Positions 49,425 to 58,850 of a DNA stretch of 64,000 nucleotides are shown piece by piece. The notes beneath the pieces were generated by a model. The model saw only the letters and a program-made list of their open reading frames with translations. It ran no database searches and was not told the origin of the DNA. Numbering within the stretch: the stretch's first letter is position 1; the number at the start of each line of letters is the position of its first letter. Origin of the DNA: Methylotenera oryzisoli (GTDB lineage Bacteria > Pseudomonadota > Gammaproteobacteria > Burkholderiales > Methylophilaceae); the NCBI RefSeq assembly GCF_004661485.1, contig NZ_PQVH01000012.1, positions 157,854-221,853 of the forward strand, given 5' to 3'. A program made the position numbers and the translations under genes.

Positions 49425-50036
49425 ATGCAATTAATACGTTATTTTTTAGCACTCAGCATGGTCACTTTATTAGCCGCATGCGCAACCACAGCGCACCAAG
49501 TGACCATGAGTGCAGATTCACTCGCGCGTAATCAAACACATTTAGAGCGCAATGCAACGATTCAACAATTTTCACTACAGGGTAGAATCGGCGTACAAAC
49601 CAATAGCAAAGGCTTTTCAGGCGGCCTGCAGTGGCAGCACTCAGCTACCAACGACAACATCGCACTTTACTCCCCCCTTGGTGGCCAAGTTGCTCAGATT
49701 ACAAAGTCTAGCAACCAGATCACGCTTACCGATGCCAATGGCAAGCAGATATCTGCGGCAAATGCAGAAACGCTTACCTACAATGCCTTAGGCTGGTCGC
49801 TACCACTCACTGGATTATCCGACTGGTCACTGGGGCGCCCTTCCAGTAGTCCTGTTCTAGCCAGCACCTGGGATGAACAAGGCTTGCTCACCACCCTAAA
49901 CCAGGATGGCTGGAAAATTGAGTTCTCAAACTACACCGAGCAAAATGGCCTCTGGCTACCAGGCAAAATTTCCCTGAAAAGCGACCAAGTTAACCTTAAA
50001 CTATTAGTAGAAAGCTGGAATAACATTACAAACTAA
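49425..50036 (+). CDS. lolB: Outer-membrane lipoprotein receptor LolB
   Basis: 203 aa. Lipobox LLAAC (Cys about 19) after a short signal. The beta-barrel half-open fold shows FSLQGRIGVQTN, FSGGLQWQHS, and a C-terminal WKIEFSNYTEQNGLWLPGKI. It takes lipoproteins from LolA and inserts them into the outer membrane. The position before ispE is conserved. Confidence 0.92.
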   Translation: MQLIRYFLALSMVTLLAACATTAHQVTMSADSLARNQTHLERNATIQQFSLQGRIGVQTNSKGFSGGLQWQHSATNDNIALYSPLGGQVAQITKSSNQITLTDANGKQISAANAETLTYNALGWSLPLTGLSDWSLGRPSSSPVLASTWDEQGLLTTLNQDGWKIEFSNYTEQNGLWLPGKISLKSDQVNLKLLVESWNNITN

Positions 50037-50096
50037 ATAGCGATATGCTTAATACTTTAATACTCTCCACTTTTTACGCCACACCACATCACCAGC

Positions 50097-50975
50097 ATGC
50101 ATGATTTTGAAGCTTTTTTAGCACCCGCAAAAATTAATTTATTTTTACACGTCTTGGGGCAACGCGAGGATGGCTACCATCTATTGCAAACAGCCTTTAG
50201 ATTACTGGACCACTACGACACCATTTATATCAAGACAACAAGTACAAGCACAATCAAGCGTGTAAATGATGTGCCCGGCGTGCCAGAGGCACAGGACTTA
50301 TGCATACGCGCCGCGCTGTTGCTACAGCAACATACCGGCTGCCAACTTGGCGCCGAAATATTGGTAGATAAAAAAATACCGATGGGTGGCGGCCTTGGCG
50401 GCGGCAGTTCAGATGCCGCAACCGTGTTGCTTGCATTAAACCAACGCTGGCAGCTTAATCTACCGCGTGAAGAACTGTTAAAATTAGGATTACAGCTAGG
50501 CGCCGACGTACCATTTTTTATTTACGGTAGCAATGCTTGGGCAGAAGGTGTAGGTGAGCAATTACAAGCACTTACGCTACACGATGCTTATTATGTAGTG
50601 CTTACGCCGAATGTTCATGTATCAACAGCGCAAATTTTTGCTAATAAGCAATTGACAAAGAATACGATTCCTAAGACAATAGCGGCCTTTTCAGGGATAG
50701 CGCAATTAAGCACTGAAAATTCAGCATGTAAAAACATACATGATGGATTTATAAATGACCTGGAAAAAGTAGTTTGCAGCATTTATCCTGAAGTAAAAGC
50801 TTGCTTGGGCTGGCTAAAACAGTACGGAGATGCTAGAATGAGCGGCTCAGGCGCTTCGGTTTTTTTAGAAGTAGCTGATGCAGATACTGCAAATAGTATT
50901 TACCAACAAAAACCGGAAGGATATTCTGGGTTTGTTGCAAAAGGGTTAAATCAGCACCCTTTTATGAGTAAATAA
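50097..50975 (+). CDS. ispE: 4-diphosphocytidyl-2-C-methyl-D-erythritol kinase (IspE)
   Basis: 292 aa, GHMP kinase. [12 protein letters not shown] near the N-terminus, the ATP loop [14 protein letters not shown] (about 99-112), and the C-terminal [11 protein letters not shown]. It phosphorylates CDP-methylerythritol in the non-mevalonate isoprenoid pathway. It ends 13 bases before tRNA-Gln, so the tRNA may be co-transcribed. Confidence 0.97.
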   Translation: MHDFEAFLAPAKINLFLHVLGQREDGYHLLQTAFRLLDHYDTIYIKTTSTSTIKRVNDVPGVPEAQDLCIRAALLLQQHTGCQLGAEILVDKKIPMGGGLGGGSSDAATVLLALNQRWQLNLPREELLKLGLQLGADVPFFIYGSNAWAEGVGEQLQALTLHDAYYVVLTPNVHVSTAQIFANKQLTKNTIPKTIAAFSGIAQLSTENSACKNIHDGFINDLEKVVCSIYPEVKACLGWLKQYGDARMSGSGASVFLEVADADTANSIYQQKPEGYSGFVAKGLNQHPFMSK

Positions 50976-50988
50976 GCTGGTTAAATAT

Positions 50989-51065
50989 TGGGGAGTCGCC
51001 AAGCTGGTTAAGGCACCGGATTTTGATTCCGGCATGCGAAGGTTCGAATCCTTCCTCCTCAGCCA
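50989..51065 (+). tRNA. tRNA-Gln (anticodon TTG)
   Basis: 77 bases including CCA. TGGGGAG / CTCCTCA acceptor with one G-T pair, anticodon stem CCGGA/TCCGG around TTTTGAT, T arm GAAGG/CCTTC. The ispE-tRNA-Gln-prs order is conserved in betaproteobacteria. Confidence 0.97.
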
Positions 51066-51075
51066 AATTTTGTAG

Positions 51076-51116
51076 AAGCGTGTAGATTATTTGATTTACA
51101 CGCTTTTATTTTTTAG
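51076..51116 (+). terminator. Intrinsic terminator after tRNA-Gln
   Basis: AAGCGTGTA / TACACGCTT stem, 12-base loop, then a T-rich tail. Confidence 0.8.
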
Positions 51117-51175
51117 TGAGTTTTTTTCATTAGTTAGCTGGTCAATATTGATGAGCCGGCACGATAGGAAATCAA

Positions 51176-52129
51176 ATGGTGTCTAACGGCAACATGATGG
51201 TCTTTACTGGCAACGCAAACCCAGAGCTCGCACAACAAGTGGCAAAACACTTAGGTATTGAGCTAGGCCAAGCGCATGTAGGCAAATTTAGCGATGGCGA
51301 AGTCATGGTTGAGTTGCTTGAAAACGTACGCGGTCGTGATGTTTTTGTGTTGCAATCTACCAGCCACCCTACCAATGATAGTTTAATGGAAGTAATGGTG
51401 ATGGTTGATGCGCTTCGTCGCTCATCTGCTGGCCGTATTACTGCAGCTATCCCATACTTTGGTTATTCAAGACAAGATCGTCGTCCACGCTCTGCTCGCG
51501 TTGCAATTACCGCTAAAGTGGTTGCCAACATGTTGACCGGCGTTGGTGTTAACCGTGTACTGACGATGGATTTGCACTCAGACCAAATCCAAGGCTTTTT
51601 TGATATCCCAGTAGATAACATCTATGCAACACCAATTTTATTGGCTGACTTGCTAGTGCAAAAGCACGAAAACCTCGTCGTGGTTTCTCCTGACGTTGGT
51701 GGTGTGGTGCGCGCACGTGCATGTGCAAAACAGCTAGGTTCTGATTTGGCGATTATTGATAAACGTCGTCCAAAACCAAACGTAGCAAAAGTAATGAACA
51801 TCATTGGTGATGTTGCTGGCCGTACTTGTGTGATTATGGATGACATGGTCGATACAGCCAACACGCTATGTGAAGCTGCTGCTGCACTAAAAAAACACGG
51901 CGCACTAAAAGTAGTAGCGTATGCAACTCACCCAGTATTGTCTGGCGGTGCAGCTGAGCGCATTATGAACTCTGAGTTGGATGAATTGGTAGTCACCAAC
52001 ACCATTCAACTGCAAGAAGATAGTATTAATTGTAAAAAAATCCGTCAATTGAGCGCAGCAGCCTTGCTGGCAGAAACAATTCGCCGCATTAGCTGTGAAG
52101 ATTCTGTAAGCTCATTGTTTATGGACTAA
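51176..52129 (+). CDS. prs: Ribose-phosphate pyrophosphokinase (PRPP synthetase)
   Basis: 317 aa. [21 protein letters not shown] site [23 protein letters not shown], and the PRPP-binding loop [12 protein letters not shown]. It makes PRPP from ribose-5-phosphate for nucleotide, His, Trp and NAD synthesis. AGGAA lies six bases ahead of the ATG. Confidence 0.98.
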   Translation: MVSNGNMMVFTGNANPELAQQVAKHLGIELGQAHVGKFSDGEVMVELLENVRGRDVFVLQSTSHPTNDSLMEVMVMVDALRRSSAGRITAAIPYFGYSRQDRRPRSARVAITAKVVANMLTGVGVNRVLTMDLHSDQIQGFFDIPVDNIYATPILLADLLVQKHENLVVVSPDVGGVVRARACAKQLGSDLAIIDKRRPKPNVAKVMNIIGDVAGRTCVIMDDMVDTANTLCEAAAALKKHGALKVVAYATHPVLSGGAAERIMNSELDELVVTNTIQLQEDSINCKKIRQLSAAALLAETIRRISCEDSVSSLFMD

Positions 52130-52201
52130 GTATTTCACCCTGCTTTCTGGTCGCGGAAGGCAGATTCGTTGTAGTAAAGCAGTAAATTTAGGAGTAGTAA
52201 A

Positions 52202-52810
52202 ATGGCTATTGAAATCAATGCAGTAAAACGTGATGCTAAAGGTACGGGTGCGAGCCGCCGCCTACGTCACGCTGGCTCTGTGCCTGGTGTAGTATACGGT
52301 GGTGGTAAAGAAGCATTCCCACTAGAAATCAACGCTAAAGAATTGTTCTTACAATTCCGTCACGAAGCTTTCCACGCTTCAGTATTGACACTAATCGTTG
52401 ATGGCAAAAAAGAAAGCGTATTATTACGTGACTTCCAAATGCACCCAGTGCGTAACACAATTCAACACGTTGATTTCCAACGCGTTAGCGCAACTGAAAA
52501 AATCCACGTTAAAGTGCCATTCCACTTCATCAACGCTGATGTAGCTCCTGGTGTTAAATTAGGTGGTGGTATTGTTGCTCACGTATTAACAGAAGCTGAC
52601 GTAAGCTGCTTGGCAAAAGACTTGCCAGAGTTTATCGAAGTTGACGTTGCAGCGTTAGAAATCGGTCACTCAATCCACTTGTCACAAATCAAACTACCAA
52701 AAGGTGTTGAATTTGTACAATTAGCACACGGTGATGACGCAGCAGTAGCTTCTATCGCTAAAACACGCGGTAGTGTTTCAGCAACAGCTGAAGAAACACC
52801 AGCAGCTTAA
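52202..52810 (+). CDS. rplY: Ribosomal protein bL25, long (TL5/CTC) form
   Basis: 202 aa: the 5S-RNA-binding L25 domain (residues 1-90) plus the C-terminal beta domain of the general-stress protein CTC type. It follows prs as in most betaproteobacteria and has its own terminator. Confidence 0.97.
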   Translation: MAIEINAVKRDAKGTGASRRLRHAGSVPGVVYGGGKEAFPLEINAKELFLQFRHEAFHASVLTLIVDGKKESVLLRDFQMHPVRNTIQHVDFQRVSATEKIHVKVPFHFINADVAPGVKLGGGIVAHVLTEADVSCLAKDLPEFIEVDVAALEIGHSIHLSQIKLPKGVEFVQLAHGDDAAVASIAKTRGSVSATAEETPAA

Positions 52811-52838
52811 GTATTAATTACGTAAGCTAGCAAAATAG

Positions 52839-52872
52839 CGCGCACTTTTTGATTAAAGTGCGCGTTTTTTTT
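52839..52872 (+). terminator. Intrinsic terminator after rplY
   Basis: CGCGCACTTT / AAAGTGCGCG stem, loop TTGATT, then eight T. Confidence 0.92.
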
Positions 52873-52940
52873 AGGTGCAGGCTGAATCGCATTTACGCAC
52901 AAATGCATTAACCTAAAGATGCATCAACTAAAGTCACTAT

Positions 52941-53516
52941 ATGAGCGGAATTAAATTATTTGTAGGCCTAGGTAATCCTGGCGAAAAATATGCAGCTACG
53001 CGCCATAACGCAGGTTTTTGGTGGGTAGACCAAGTAGCGGCAGCCACGAATAGCAAATTAGCAGTAGATGCTAAATTTTTTGGCTTTGCTGGCAAGTTAA
53101 ATCCTACCGCAGACAGTTGGCTAATCAAGCCCACCACCTTTATGAACGCAAGTGGTAAAGCAGTGGCGGCACTAGCTAATTATTACAAAATATCACCCGC
53201 AGAAATTTTAGTGATTCATGATGAATTAGACTTACCTGCAGGCAGCATTAAAATGAAATTTGGCGGCGGCCACGGCGGTCACAATGGCTTGCGTGATATA
53301 CACTCAGCGTTGGGCACAGCAGACTACTGGCGCTTGCGCGTAGGGATTGGTCACCCCGGCTCAAAAAATGAAGTGGTTAACTTTGTGCTCAAAGCCCCCA
53401 CTAAAGATGAACAGCATGCAATTGATGACAGCATTTACGATAGCAGTAAATTAGTAGATTTAATGCTTAAAGGCGAATTTGATAGCGCCATGTTAAAATT
53501 GCATACAAAGAAGTAA
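52941..53516 (+). CDS. pth: Peptidyl-tRNA hydrolase
   Basis: 191 aa. FVGLGNPGEKYAATRHNAGF contains the catalytic His (residue 23 or so); LIKPTTFMNASG and the VIHDELDLPAGS metal/base region follow. It releases tRNA from stalled peptidyl-tRNA. Confidence 0.97.
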   Translation: MSGIKLFVGLGNPGEKYAATRHNAGFWWVDQVAAATNSKLAVDAKFFGFAGKLNPTADSWLIKPTTFMNASGKAVAALANYYKISPAEILVIHDELDLPAGSIKMKFGGGHGGHNGLRDIHSALGTADYWRLRVGIGHPGSKNEVVNFVLKAPTKDEQHAIDDSIYDSSKLVDLMLKGEFDSAMLKLHTKK

Positions 53517-53664
53517 ATCAGCTTACCTAAGCCACTGTTTTCCATTCAGATTTAACGCAAGCGTATAGTGAGCAGAATAAAGAGATGAAGACAGTACAAT
53601 AAGTACGGCGAATCGATGAAGACGAATATAACGCAATACTTGCGTTAAAGATGATTGGAAAATT

Positions 53665-54750
53665 ATGAAATGTGGAATTGTGGGCCTACCTAATGTAGGA
53701 AAATCAACCTTATTCAATGCAATTACCAAAGCAGGGATTGCGGCTGAAAATTACCCATTCTGTACCATTGAGCCAAATGTGGGCATTGTTGAGGTGCCAG
53801 ACACCCGCTTGCAACCGTTGATTGATATTGTAAAACCACAACGCATACAACCAGCTATCGTAGAGTTTGTTGATATTGCGGGCTTGGTTGCTGGCGCATC
53901 AAAAGGCGAAGGCTTGGGTAATAAGTTCTTGGCTAACATTCGTGAAACGGATGCGATCTCTCACGTAGTGCGCTGCTTTGATGACGGCAATGTTGTGCAC
54001 GTGGCTGGCAAGGTTGACCCGCTTTCTGATATTGAAGTGATCAACACCGAGTTGGCACTTGCCGATATGGAAACTGTTGAGAAAACACTACAGCGCGAAA
54101 GCAAAAAAGCTAAATCTGGCGATAAAGAAGCGATTGCACTTGCTGCGATTTGTGAAAGAATCCAAAAACATCTGGATACTGGCGCACCTGTGCGTACATT
54201 AGGTTTAGACGCTGATGAACTCAACATTATCAAACCGTTATGCCTAATCACGGTAAAGCCTGTGATGTACATCGCCAACGTTGATGAGAGCGGCTTTGAA
54301 AACAACCCATATTTAGACAAAGTAGTCGCGCTAGGTAAAACGGAAGGTGCACCCGTGGTATGCATTTGCGCCAAGATTGAAGGCGAGATCTCCGAGTTGG
54401 ATGACGAAGACAAAGCGGTATTTTTGGCAGAGTTAGGCCAAGACGAACCAGGCTTAAACCGCGTGATTCGCGCGGCCTATGATTTACTCGGCTTGCAAAC
54501 CTACTTTACTGCTGGCGTACAAGAAGTACGTGCATGGACTGTTAAAAAAGGCGCAACAGCCCCACAAGCAGCAGGGGTGATTCATACCGACTTTGAGCGT
54601 GGCTTTATTCGTGCAGAGGTAATTGCCTATGACGAATACGTTAAAAACAAAGGCGAACAAGGCTCAAAAGAAGCAGGCAAAATGCGCTTAGAAGGTAAAG
54701 AATACATCGTGCAAGATGGCGATGTGATGCATTTTAGATTTAACGTTTAA
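53665..54750 (+). CDS. ychF: Redox-regulated P-loop NTPase YchF
   Basis: 361 aa. G1 [12 protein letters not shown] (6-17), G3 DIAGLV, a G4 position reading NVDE instead of NKxD, as is usual for this ATP-preferring Obg-like family, and a C-terminal TGS domain (about 276-360). Linked to ribosome and stress physiology. The conserved pth-ychF pair. Confidence 0.97.
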   Translation: MKCGIVGLPNVGKSTLFNAITKAGIAAENYPFCTIEPNVGIVEVPDTRLQPLIDIVKPQRIQPAIVEFVDIAGLVAGASKGEGLGNKFLANIRETDAISHVVRCFDDGNVVHVAGKVDPLSDIEVINTELALADMETVEKTLQRESKKAKSGDKEAIALAAICERIQKHLDTGAPVRTLGLDADELNIIKPLCLITVKPVMYIANVDESGFENNPYLDKVVALGKTEGAPVVCICAKIEGEISELDDEDKAVFLAELGQDEPGLNRVIRAAYDLLGLQTYFTAGVQEVRAWTVKKGATAPQAAGVIHTDFERGFIRAEVIAYDEYVKNKGEQGSKEAGKMRLEGKEYIVQDGDVMHFRFNV

Positions 54751-54760
54751 GCACCTTAAA

Positions 54761-54830
54761 CACTAGGCCTCAGTTAGGCCTAGTGCCACAGCAACCCATG
54801 AGTGCAAGTGCTCCGGCATCTGCACTCATG
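54761..54830 (+). terminator. Two tandem hairpins downstream of ychF
   Basis: CACTAGGCCT / AGGCCTAGTG with a 5-base loop (54761-54785), then CATGAGTGCA / TGCACTCATG with a 14-base loop (54797-54830). Both stems are perfect 10-mers. Neither has a T-run, so they may protect the 3' end or be weak terminators. Confidence 0.5.
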
Positions 54831-54946
54831 CGTTTAATATTAAAACTCCGCATTACCACCTATCCTCCCAAAATTATCTCCCATGGCAATATTGCATAGC
54901 CACAGTTTGCATTGAACTACGCTGCCGCGTATTTAACCGTGCTCGC

Positions 54947-54963
54947 TGCACTGCCTTTGTGCA
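54947..54963 (+). promoter_or_regulatory. NtrC-type binding site
   Basis: TGCAC-N7-GTGCA, 17 bp, the layout of the NtrC (GlnG) enhancer site. Its centre is about 119 bases upstream of the predicted sigma-54 start, within the usual enhancer distance. Only one clear copy was found. Confidence 0.6.
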
Positions 54964-55047
54964 CCCACGTATCACCTCTCCATCTCAGATAAACACTAAA
55001 AATTAAATTATCATTTAATATCAAATGGTTAAGATTAACTAAAGCAA

Positions 55048-55063
55048 TGGCACGCCTATTGCT
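55048..55063 (+). promoter_or_regulatory. Sigma-54 promoter, consensus
   Basis: TGGCACG-CCTA-TTGCT fits TGGCACG-N4-TTGCW at every position, with GG and GC 10 bases apart. The predicted start is near 55074. Confidence 0.8.
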
Positions 55064-55073
55064 TCTAGTAAAA

Positions 55074-55260
55074 CAATCGCACCATGTGCAAATAACAATA
55101 AAAATTTACAAACCCAATGAGTGGGCATGTAAATAGCGATAAACATCAACACTGATGCCAATGGCGGCATTAAGTGGCTCAAAGCTTGAGCATCATGAAT
55201 TTAAGACAAAGGCGTCTTTCAGACTGAGTTTTTTACTCGGACAGAAAGACGCCTTTTTTA
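55074..55260 (+). ncRNA. Candidate sigma-54-dependent small RNA or attenuated leader
   Basis: Runs from the predicted sigma-54 start to a strong terminator, about 187 nt. Hairpins: ATTTACA/TGTAAAT with an inner CCCA/TGGG (55104-55134); ATGCC/GGCAT (55155-55170); GCTCAA/TTGAGC (55177-55191); and the terminator (55208-55256). The 5' part is A-rich and unpaired (AATAACAATAAAA). No convincing ORF. No Rfam family is recognised; it is not 6S, tmRNA or a GEMM c-di-GMP riboswitch by motif. It could be an independent sRNA or a leader controlling the operon at 55395. Confidence 0.5.
55208..55260 (+). terminator. Strong intrinsic terminator of the candidate RNA
   Basis: AAAGGCGTCTTTC (55208-55220) pairs perfectly with GAAAGACGCCTTT (55244-55256); an inner stem CTGAGT/ACTCGG (one G-T pair) and a T-run to 55259 complete it. 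Confidence 0.9.
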
Positions 55261-55394
55261 TTAGCGTTGTCATGTTCTTAAATTTAGCTAAGACGCAATT
55301 TGAGGTAGTTATGGCTAGAGATGGAATGACGAAACATCTAGTACAAGGTAACTGTATTACCTAACATATTTTAACCATTAGATAAGGAGCAGGC

Positions 55395-57527
55395 ATGTCA
55401 AGCAACAGTACGTCTAATCACAAGCAGCAGCTAGGTACGTTGAATAAATACCGCGGCATTATATTAGCCGTTACACTCTTTTTGGTATTTAACTTGGCAG
55501 TGCTCGGCCTTAACTTCTACACATCATCCACTCTTGATGGTGACGCTGTTTCCATTAACCTATCAGGGCGGCAACGTATGCTCTCACAGCGTACCGCCAA
55601 GGTGTTGCTAGCAATTCAGGTTGATGCTGCACAGGGAAAATTTGATGCAAAAAATACGGAAGAGCTAAAAAAAGTAAGTTCTCTGTTTGATACCACCCTT
55701 AACAGCTTTAAAACCGGCGGCATGGTGCTGGGTGGCAATGAAAAGCCAGTGTTTCTACCCAAGGTAAATGATGCGGCCTCCATCAAAGCTGTAGATGAAG
55801 CACTGCTCATCTGGCAACCATATAAAAAGCTACTGGAATCCATCATCCAAAGCCGAGTGATAGACGAAGTCAGGCTGGATCTCGCCACAGATTATGCGCG
55901 TGAGAATAATCTGAAGTTATTAAAGCTGATGAACAACCTGACCACGCAACTGGAACAAAACACCAAAACCAAGGCCAGTCACTTACAGCTGATTCAAACC
56001 ATTGCATTGGTATTATCACTGCTACTTTTTGCCAATATTGTATTCAATGCGCTACGCAAACTACGTGCTGCCGATGGTGAAATTGAGAAAGCACAACGCG
56101 AAACGACCGAGATTCTTAATACCGTGAAAGAGGGGCTGTTTCTATTAGACCCCGAGCTTGCGGTAGGTAGCCAGATTTCACGCTCCATTGATCAAATATT
56201 GCAACATGAAGTAAGCGCCAACATGCCGTTTATGCCCATTTTGCAGCAACTGGTTTCAGATGAAATTTACACATCCTCCAAAGACTACATCCAACTACTA
56301 TTTGGCAACAAGGTGAAAGAGAGCTTAATGCTGAGCCTTAACCCACTCTCGCAAGTAAAGGTGCTAACCAAGGACGATTCAGCACCACGTTACCTGAGTT
56401 TTCAGTTCAATCGCGTAGTGGAAAACAAACAAGTACTGCACCTATTGGTCACCGTACAAGATGTTACCGAGCAAGTCACCCAGGCCGAAGAGCTAGCTAA
56501 GCTTAAAGGTCAATCTAACATTAACCTAGAGCTACTCAAAGCACTGCTGCAGGCCGATGCGTTCCAGCTACGTCAGTTCTTAAATCACACACATAGCAAC
56601 TTAGCTGTCATTAACGACATATTAGCCAATGCAGATAAACGCGCCGCCACGCACACTGACATGGTTAATCAATGCTTCCGTATCATCCATGCCATTAAAG
56701 GTGAATCTGCCGCTATAGGCTTGCAGGCTATTCAAGCGCTAGCACATCAGTTTGAAGAACATCTGGTATTTCTGCGTAAAAAGAACGAATGGGATGCTCA
56801 AGAAATTTTAAGCTTACCGGTAATGCTAAGCGCCATACTTGAGCAAATTACGCAAATTGAAACGATTACAGACTTTATGCAAGCGCATCATCAAGCTAAT
56901 CATAGCCCAGAATCCCCACCATCTATCTCCACCAGTGTAGCTAACAACCTAAAACGCCTCGCAGAACAAGTAAATCAAAGCCAAAATAAGAACGTACAGC
57001 TAAATTTAGAACTCACGCTGCTGGATCAGATGGACACAAAAACAGTGCACCAACTGCAACAGATTGGCATCCAACTCATCCGTAACGGCATCTGCCACGG
57101 CATTGAATCTGCTGACGCAAGGCTGGCAAAAGGTAAACCATCGCATGGCGAAATATCCATCACCACACGTATGAACCAAGAAGGCATTATCGACTTTATC
57201 GTACGTGACGATGGGCAAGGCATCGTCCCCAACCGCATCCGCGCAGCCATGCTCACATCAGGGCGCTACTCTAGTGAAATAGTGCATCAGTTATCAGACA
57301 AAGAAATTGTCGCCAAACTGTTTGAGCCCGGCTTCTCAACTTCCAACGGCACAGACCAAGATGCAGGGCGTGGCGTAGGCATGGACTTAGTGCAATCTCT
57401 TATAAATGAAATTGGTGGTGAGCTAAAAATTGACACCAAAGCCGATGTCTTTACGCAATTCTCCTTCCGCATCTCCAAACACGCAAAACCATCTATTAAC
57501 CTAAATGCGACAGAGGACGTAATATGA
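55395..57527 (+). CDS. Membrane PilJ-type sensor fused to Hpt and CheA-like ATPase
   Basis: 710 aa. Membrane helices about 21-43 and 200-220 flank a periplasmic PilJ/NarX-like domain with SGRQRMLSQR (57-66). A PAS-like linker (about 240-360) follows, then an Hpt domain with His432 in IHAIKGESAA. A CheA-like HATPase has N box LIRNGICHGIE (561-571), G1 DDGQG (605-609) and G2 GRGVGMDL (658-665). It has no CheW-like domain, no receiver and no methylation helices, so it is neither a receptor nor a normal CheA. It is the first gene of the operon with a CheY and a CheX. ATAAGGAGC precedes the ATG. Confidence 0.85.
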   Translation: MSSNSTSNHKQQLGTLNKYRGIILAVTLFLVFNLAVLGLNFYTSSTLDGDAVSINLSGRQRMLSQRTAKVLLAIQVDAAQGKFDAKNTEELKKVSSLFDTTLNSFKTGGMVLGGNEKPVFLPKVNDAASIKAVDEALLIWQPYKKLLESIIQSRVIDEVRLDLATDYARENNLKLLKLMNNLTTQLEQNTKTKASHLQLIQTIALVLSLLLFANIVFNALRKLRAADGEIEKAQRETTEILNTVKEGLFLLDPELAVGSQISRSIDQILQHEVSANMPFMPILQQLVSDEIYTSSKDYIQLLFGNKVKESLMLSLNPLSQVKVLTKDDSAPRYLSFQFNRVVENKQVLHLLVTVQDVTEQVTQAEELAKLKGQSNINLELLKALLQADAFQLRQFLNHTHSNLAVINDILANADKRAATHTDMVNQCFRIIHAIKGESAAIGLQAIQALAHQFEEHLVFLRKKNEWDAQEILSLPVMLSAILEQITQIETITDFMQAHHQANHSPESPPSISTSVANNLKRLAEQVNQSQNKNVQLNLELTLLDQMDTKTVHQLQQIGIQLIRNGICHGIESADARLAKGKPSHGEISITTRMNQEGIIDFIVRDDGQGIVPNRIRAAMLTSGRYSSEIVHQLSDKEIVAKLFEPGFSTSNGTDQDAGRGVGMDLVQSLINEIGGELKIDTKADVFTQFSFRISKHAKPSINLNATEDVI

Positions 57528-57898
57528 AATTAATGATTGTCGATGACTCCAATATTATCAGGAGCCGGATTTCCAGAATTATCGCAAACGCAAAGCTCCC
57601 CCCTATCGAGATAGTAGGCACCGCATCCAATGGTACCGATGCGTTTGCATTATGCGTGGCACAGCGTCCAGATATCGTAACGATGGATCTCACCATGCCT
57701 GAGATGGATGGGGTTGAATGTACCGCCCTGCTAGTTGAGTTCGACCCTAACATCAAAATTCTCATCATCTCTGCACTCAGCGACAAAGCCACTGCGATTG
57801 AAGCGTTAAAAAATGGCGCCAATGGCTTCTTATATAAACCTTTTACGGATGAAGAACTCGTCAACGCGCTACTGGAGCTAATAAAAGAAAATGAGTGA
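57524..57898 (+). CDS. CheY-like single-domain response regulator
   Basis: 124 aa, receiver domain only. Phosphoacceptor Asp55 in IVTMDLTMPEMDG, acidic pair in IVDDSN, Lys in LYKPF (about 107). It overlaps the kinase gene by four bases and the next gene by eight, so the three are translated as a unit. With no output domain it must act by protein contact, and is the likely target of the Hpt-kinase. Confidence 0.92.
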   Translation: MKLMIVDDSNIIRSRISRIIANAKLPPIEIVGTASNGTDAFALCVAQRPDIVTMDLTMPEMDGVECTALLVEFDPNIKILIISALSDKATAIEALKNGANGFLYKPFTDEELVNALLELIKENE

Positions 57899-58352
57899 CT
57901 TAAGTGAAAAAGACATCGAAGTCTTTATTGAAGCTATCGGCAACTATTTCAAACAAGCAACCAAAGAGGCTGCAGCGATTAAAGTAGCTTACCTTGCCCA
58001 AAACGCATTCCCCATGAACGACTACACTGGCAAAATCATGGTCAGTGACGGCTATGAAGGCGCGCTCTACTTCTCTGCCCCTAGCGCCATGCTGCGGCAC
58101 CTGCTTACGGTGATGAAAGAAACCAACCAATCAGAAGAAAATCTGCTCGATGCCGTAGGGGAAATCGCCAATACTATCTCCGGTAATGCACGTAAGTATT
58201 TTGGCGAAAATATGGTGATCTCCATCCCTGAAAAAATAGCCAACCTATCTGAAAATCTGGCGCAACAAGCACGCTCATACGCCTACGTGATTATCATCAA
58301 ATGGAAACACTACAGCGCATCACTCATCGTAGATATTTCAAGAAACCGTTAA
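57891..58352 (+). CDS. CheX-like CheY-phosphatase
   Basis: 153 aa. The CheX/CheC/FliY fold with the catalytic motif ExxN (E91-I-A-N94 in DAVGEIANTISGNARK), which removes phosphate from CheY. Last gene of the operon. It supplies the signal-off step of the module. Confidence 0.85.
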   Translation: MSDLSEKDIEVFIEAIGNYFKQATKEAAAIKVAYLAQNAFPMNDYTGKIMVSDGYEGALYFSAPSAMLRHLLTVMKETNQSEENLLDAVGEIANTISGNARKYFGENMVISIPEKIANLSENLAQQARSYAYVIIIKWKHYSASLIVDISRNR

Positions 58353-58442
58353 GGCAAAAACCAAACTGAGAGATAGCAAATCGCCATGCAATAGATTAGA
58401 AAATTAATTATTAGAATTAAATCAAAAAAGTGAAAACTATTT

Positions 58443-58471
58443 TTGACAATTCGCCACTAAAACACTAGAAT
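58443..58471 (+). promoter_or_regulatory. Sigma-70 promoter of tRNA-Met
   Basis: TTGACA (58443-58448), 17-base spacer, TAGAAT (58466-58471); the start would be about 30 bases before the tRNA. Confidence 0.8.
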
Positions 58472-58508
58472 TGCGACCTTGCTGAAATTGAAGCAAACCA
58501 GTTTACAA

Positions 58509-58585
58509 GGTGATGTAGCTCAGCTGGTTAGAGCACAGGATTCATAATCCTGGGGTCGAGGGTTCAAGTCCCTCTTTCACCACCA
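58509..58585 (+). tRNA. tRNA-Met (elongator, anticodon CAT)
   Basis: 77 bases including CCA. Anticodon loop TTCATAA, stem CAGGA/TCCTG, T arm GAGGG/CCCTC. The acceptor GGTGATG against TTTCACC contains a T-T mismatch at the sixth pair. The elongator assignment follows from the first acceptor pair G-C and the D-arm; it lacks initiator features. Confidence 0.93.
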
Positions 58586-58591
58586 ATAAAG

Positions 58592-58622
58592 ACGCCTCAT
58601 TCGAAAGAATGGGGCGTTTTTC
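58592..58622 (+). terminator. Intrinsic terminator after tRNA-Met
   Basis: ACGCCTCATTC / GAATGGGGCGT stem with a GAAA loop and a T-run. Confidence 0.85.
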
Positions 58623-58850
58623 TTTCCGGCAATTGAAGTTATAAATAATATTGCTCTAGCAACTTCGGCACAAACACAAATAACACAGTCAACATATATA
58701 ACTCAGTCAATAAGTGCCGACTTATAGCTAGCCTAGATGATTATCGCAACCTTGCATAACTAGCAATCGTTCATTACTTCTCTTGAATACATTTCCAGAT
58801 TTATAGCCTCCAGTTTGCAACTTTATTAATTTAAAGGCATCATAAGTGCT

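Larger units (their letters stand above)
54831..55394 (+). other. Regulatory region before the PilJ/CheA-like operon
   Basis: 564 bases without a supported gene. It holds the NtrC-type box, the sigma-54 promoter and the structured RNA described below. A 69-codon frame at 55155-55364 runs through the terminator hairpin and lacks a ribosome site. Confidence 0.6.

Noticed and set aside
55074..55200. GEMM c-di-GMP riboswitch in the leader, suggested by nearby GGDEF genes
   Set aside because: The conserved core and tetraloop/receptor features are absent.
55155..55364. 69-codon frame downstream of the sigma-54 promoter
   Set aside because: No Shine-Dalgarno, translation would cross the terminator hairpin, and no protein-like pattern.
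58755..58780. CueR/MerR-type dyad before the metal cassette (ACCTTGC-N7-GCAA)
   Set aside because: The right arm fails after four bases, and no -35/-10 with a 19-bp spacer surrounds it.
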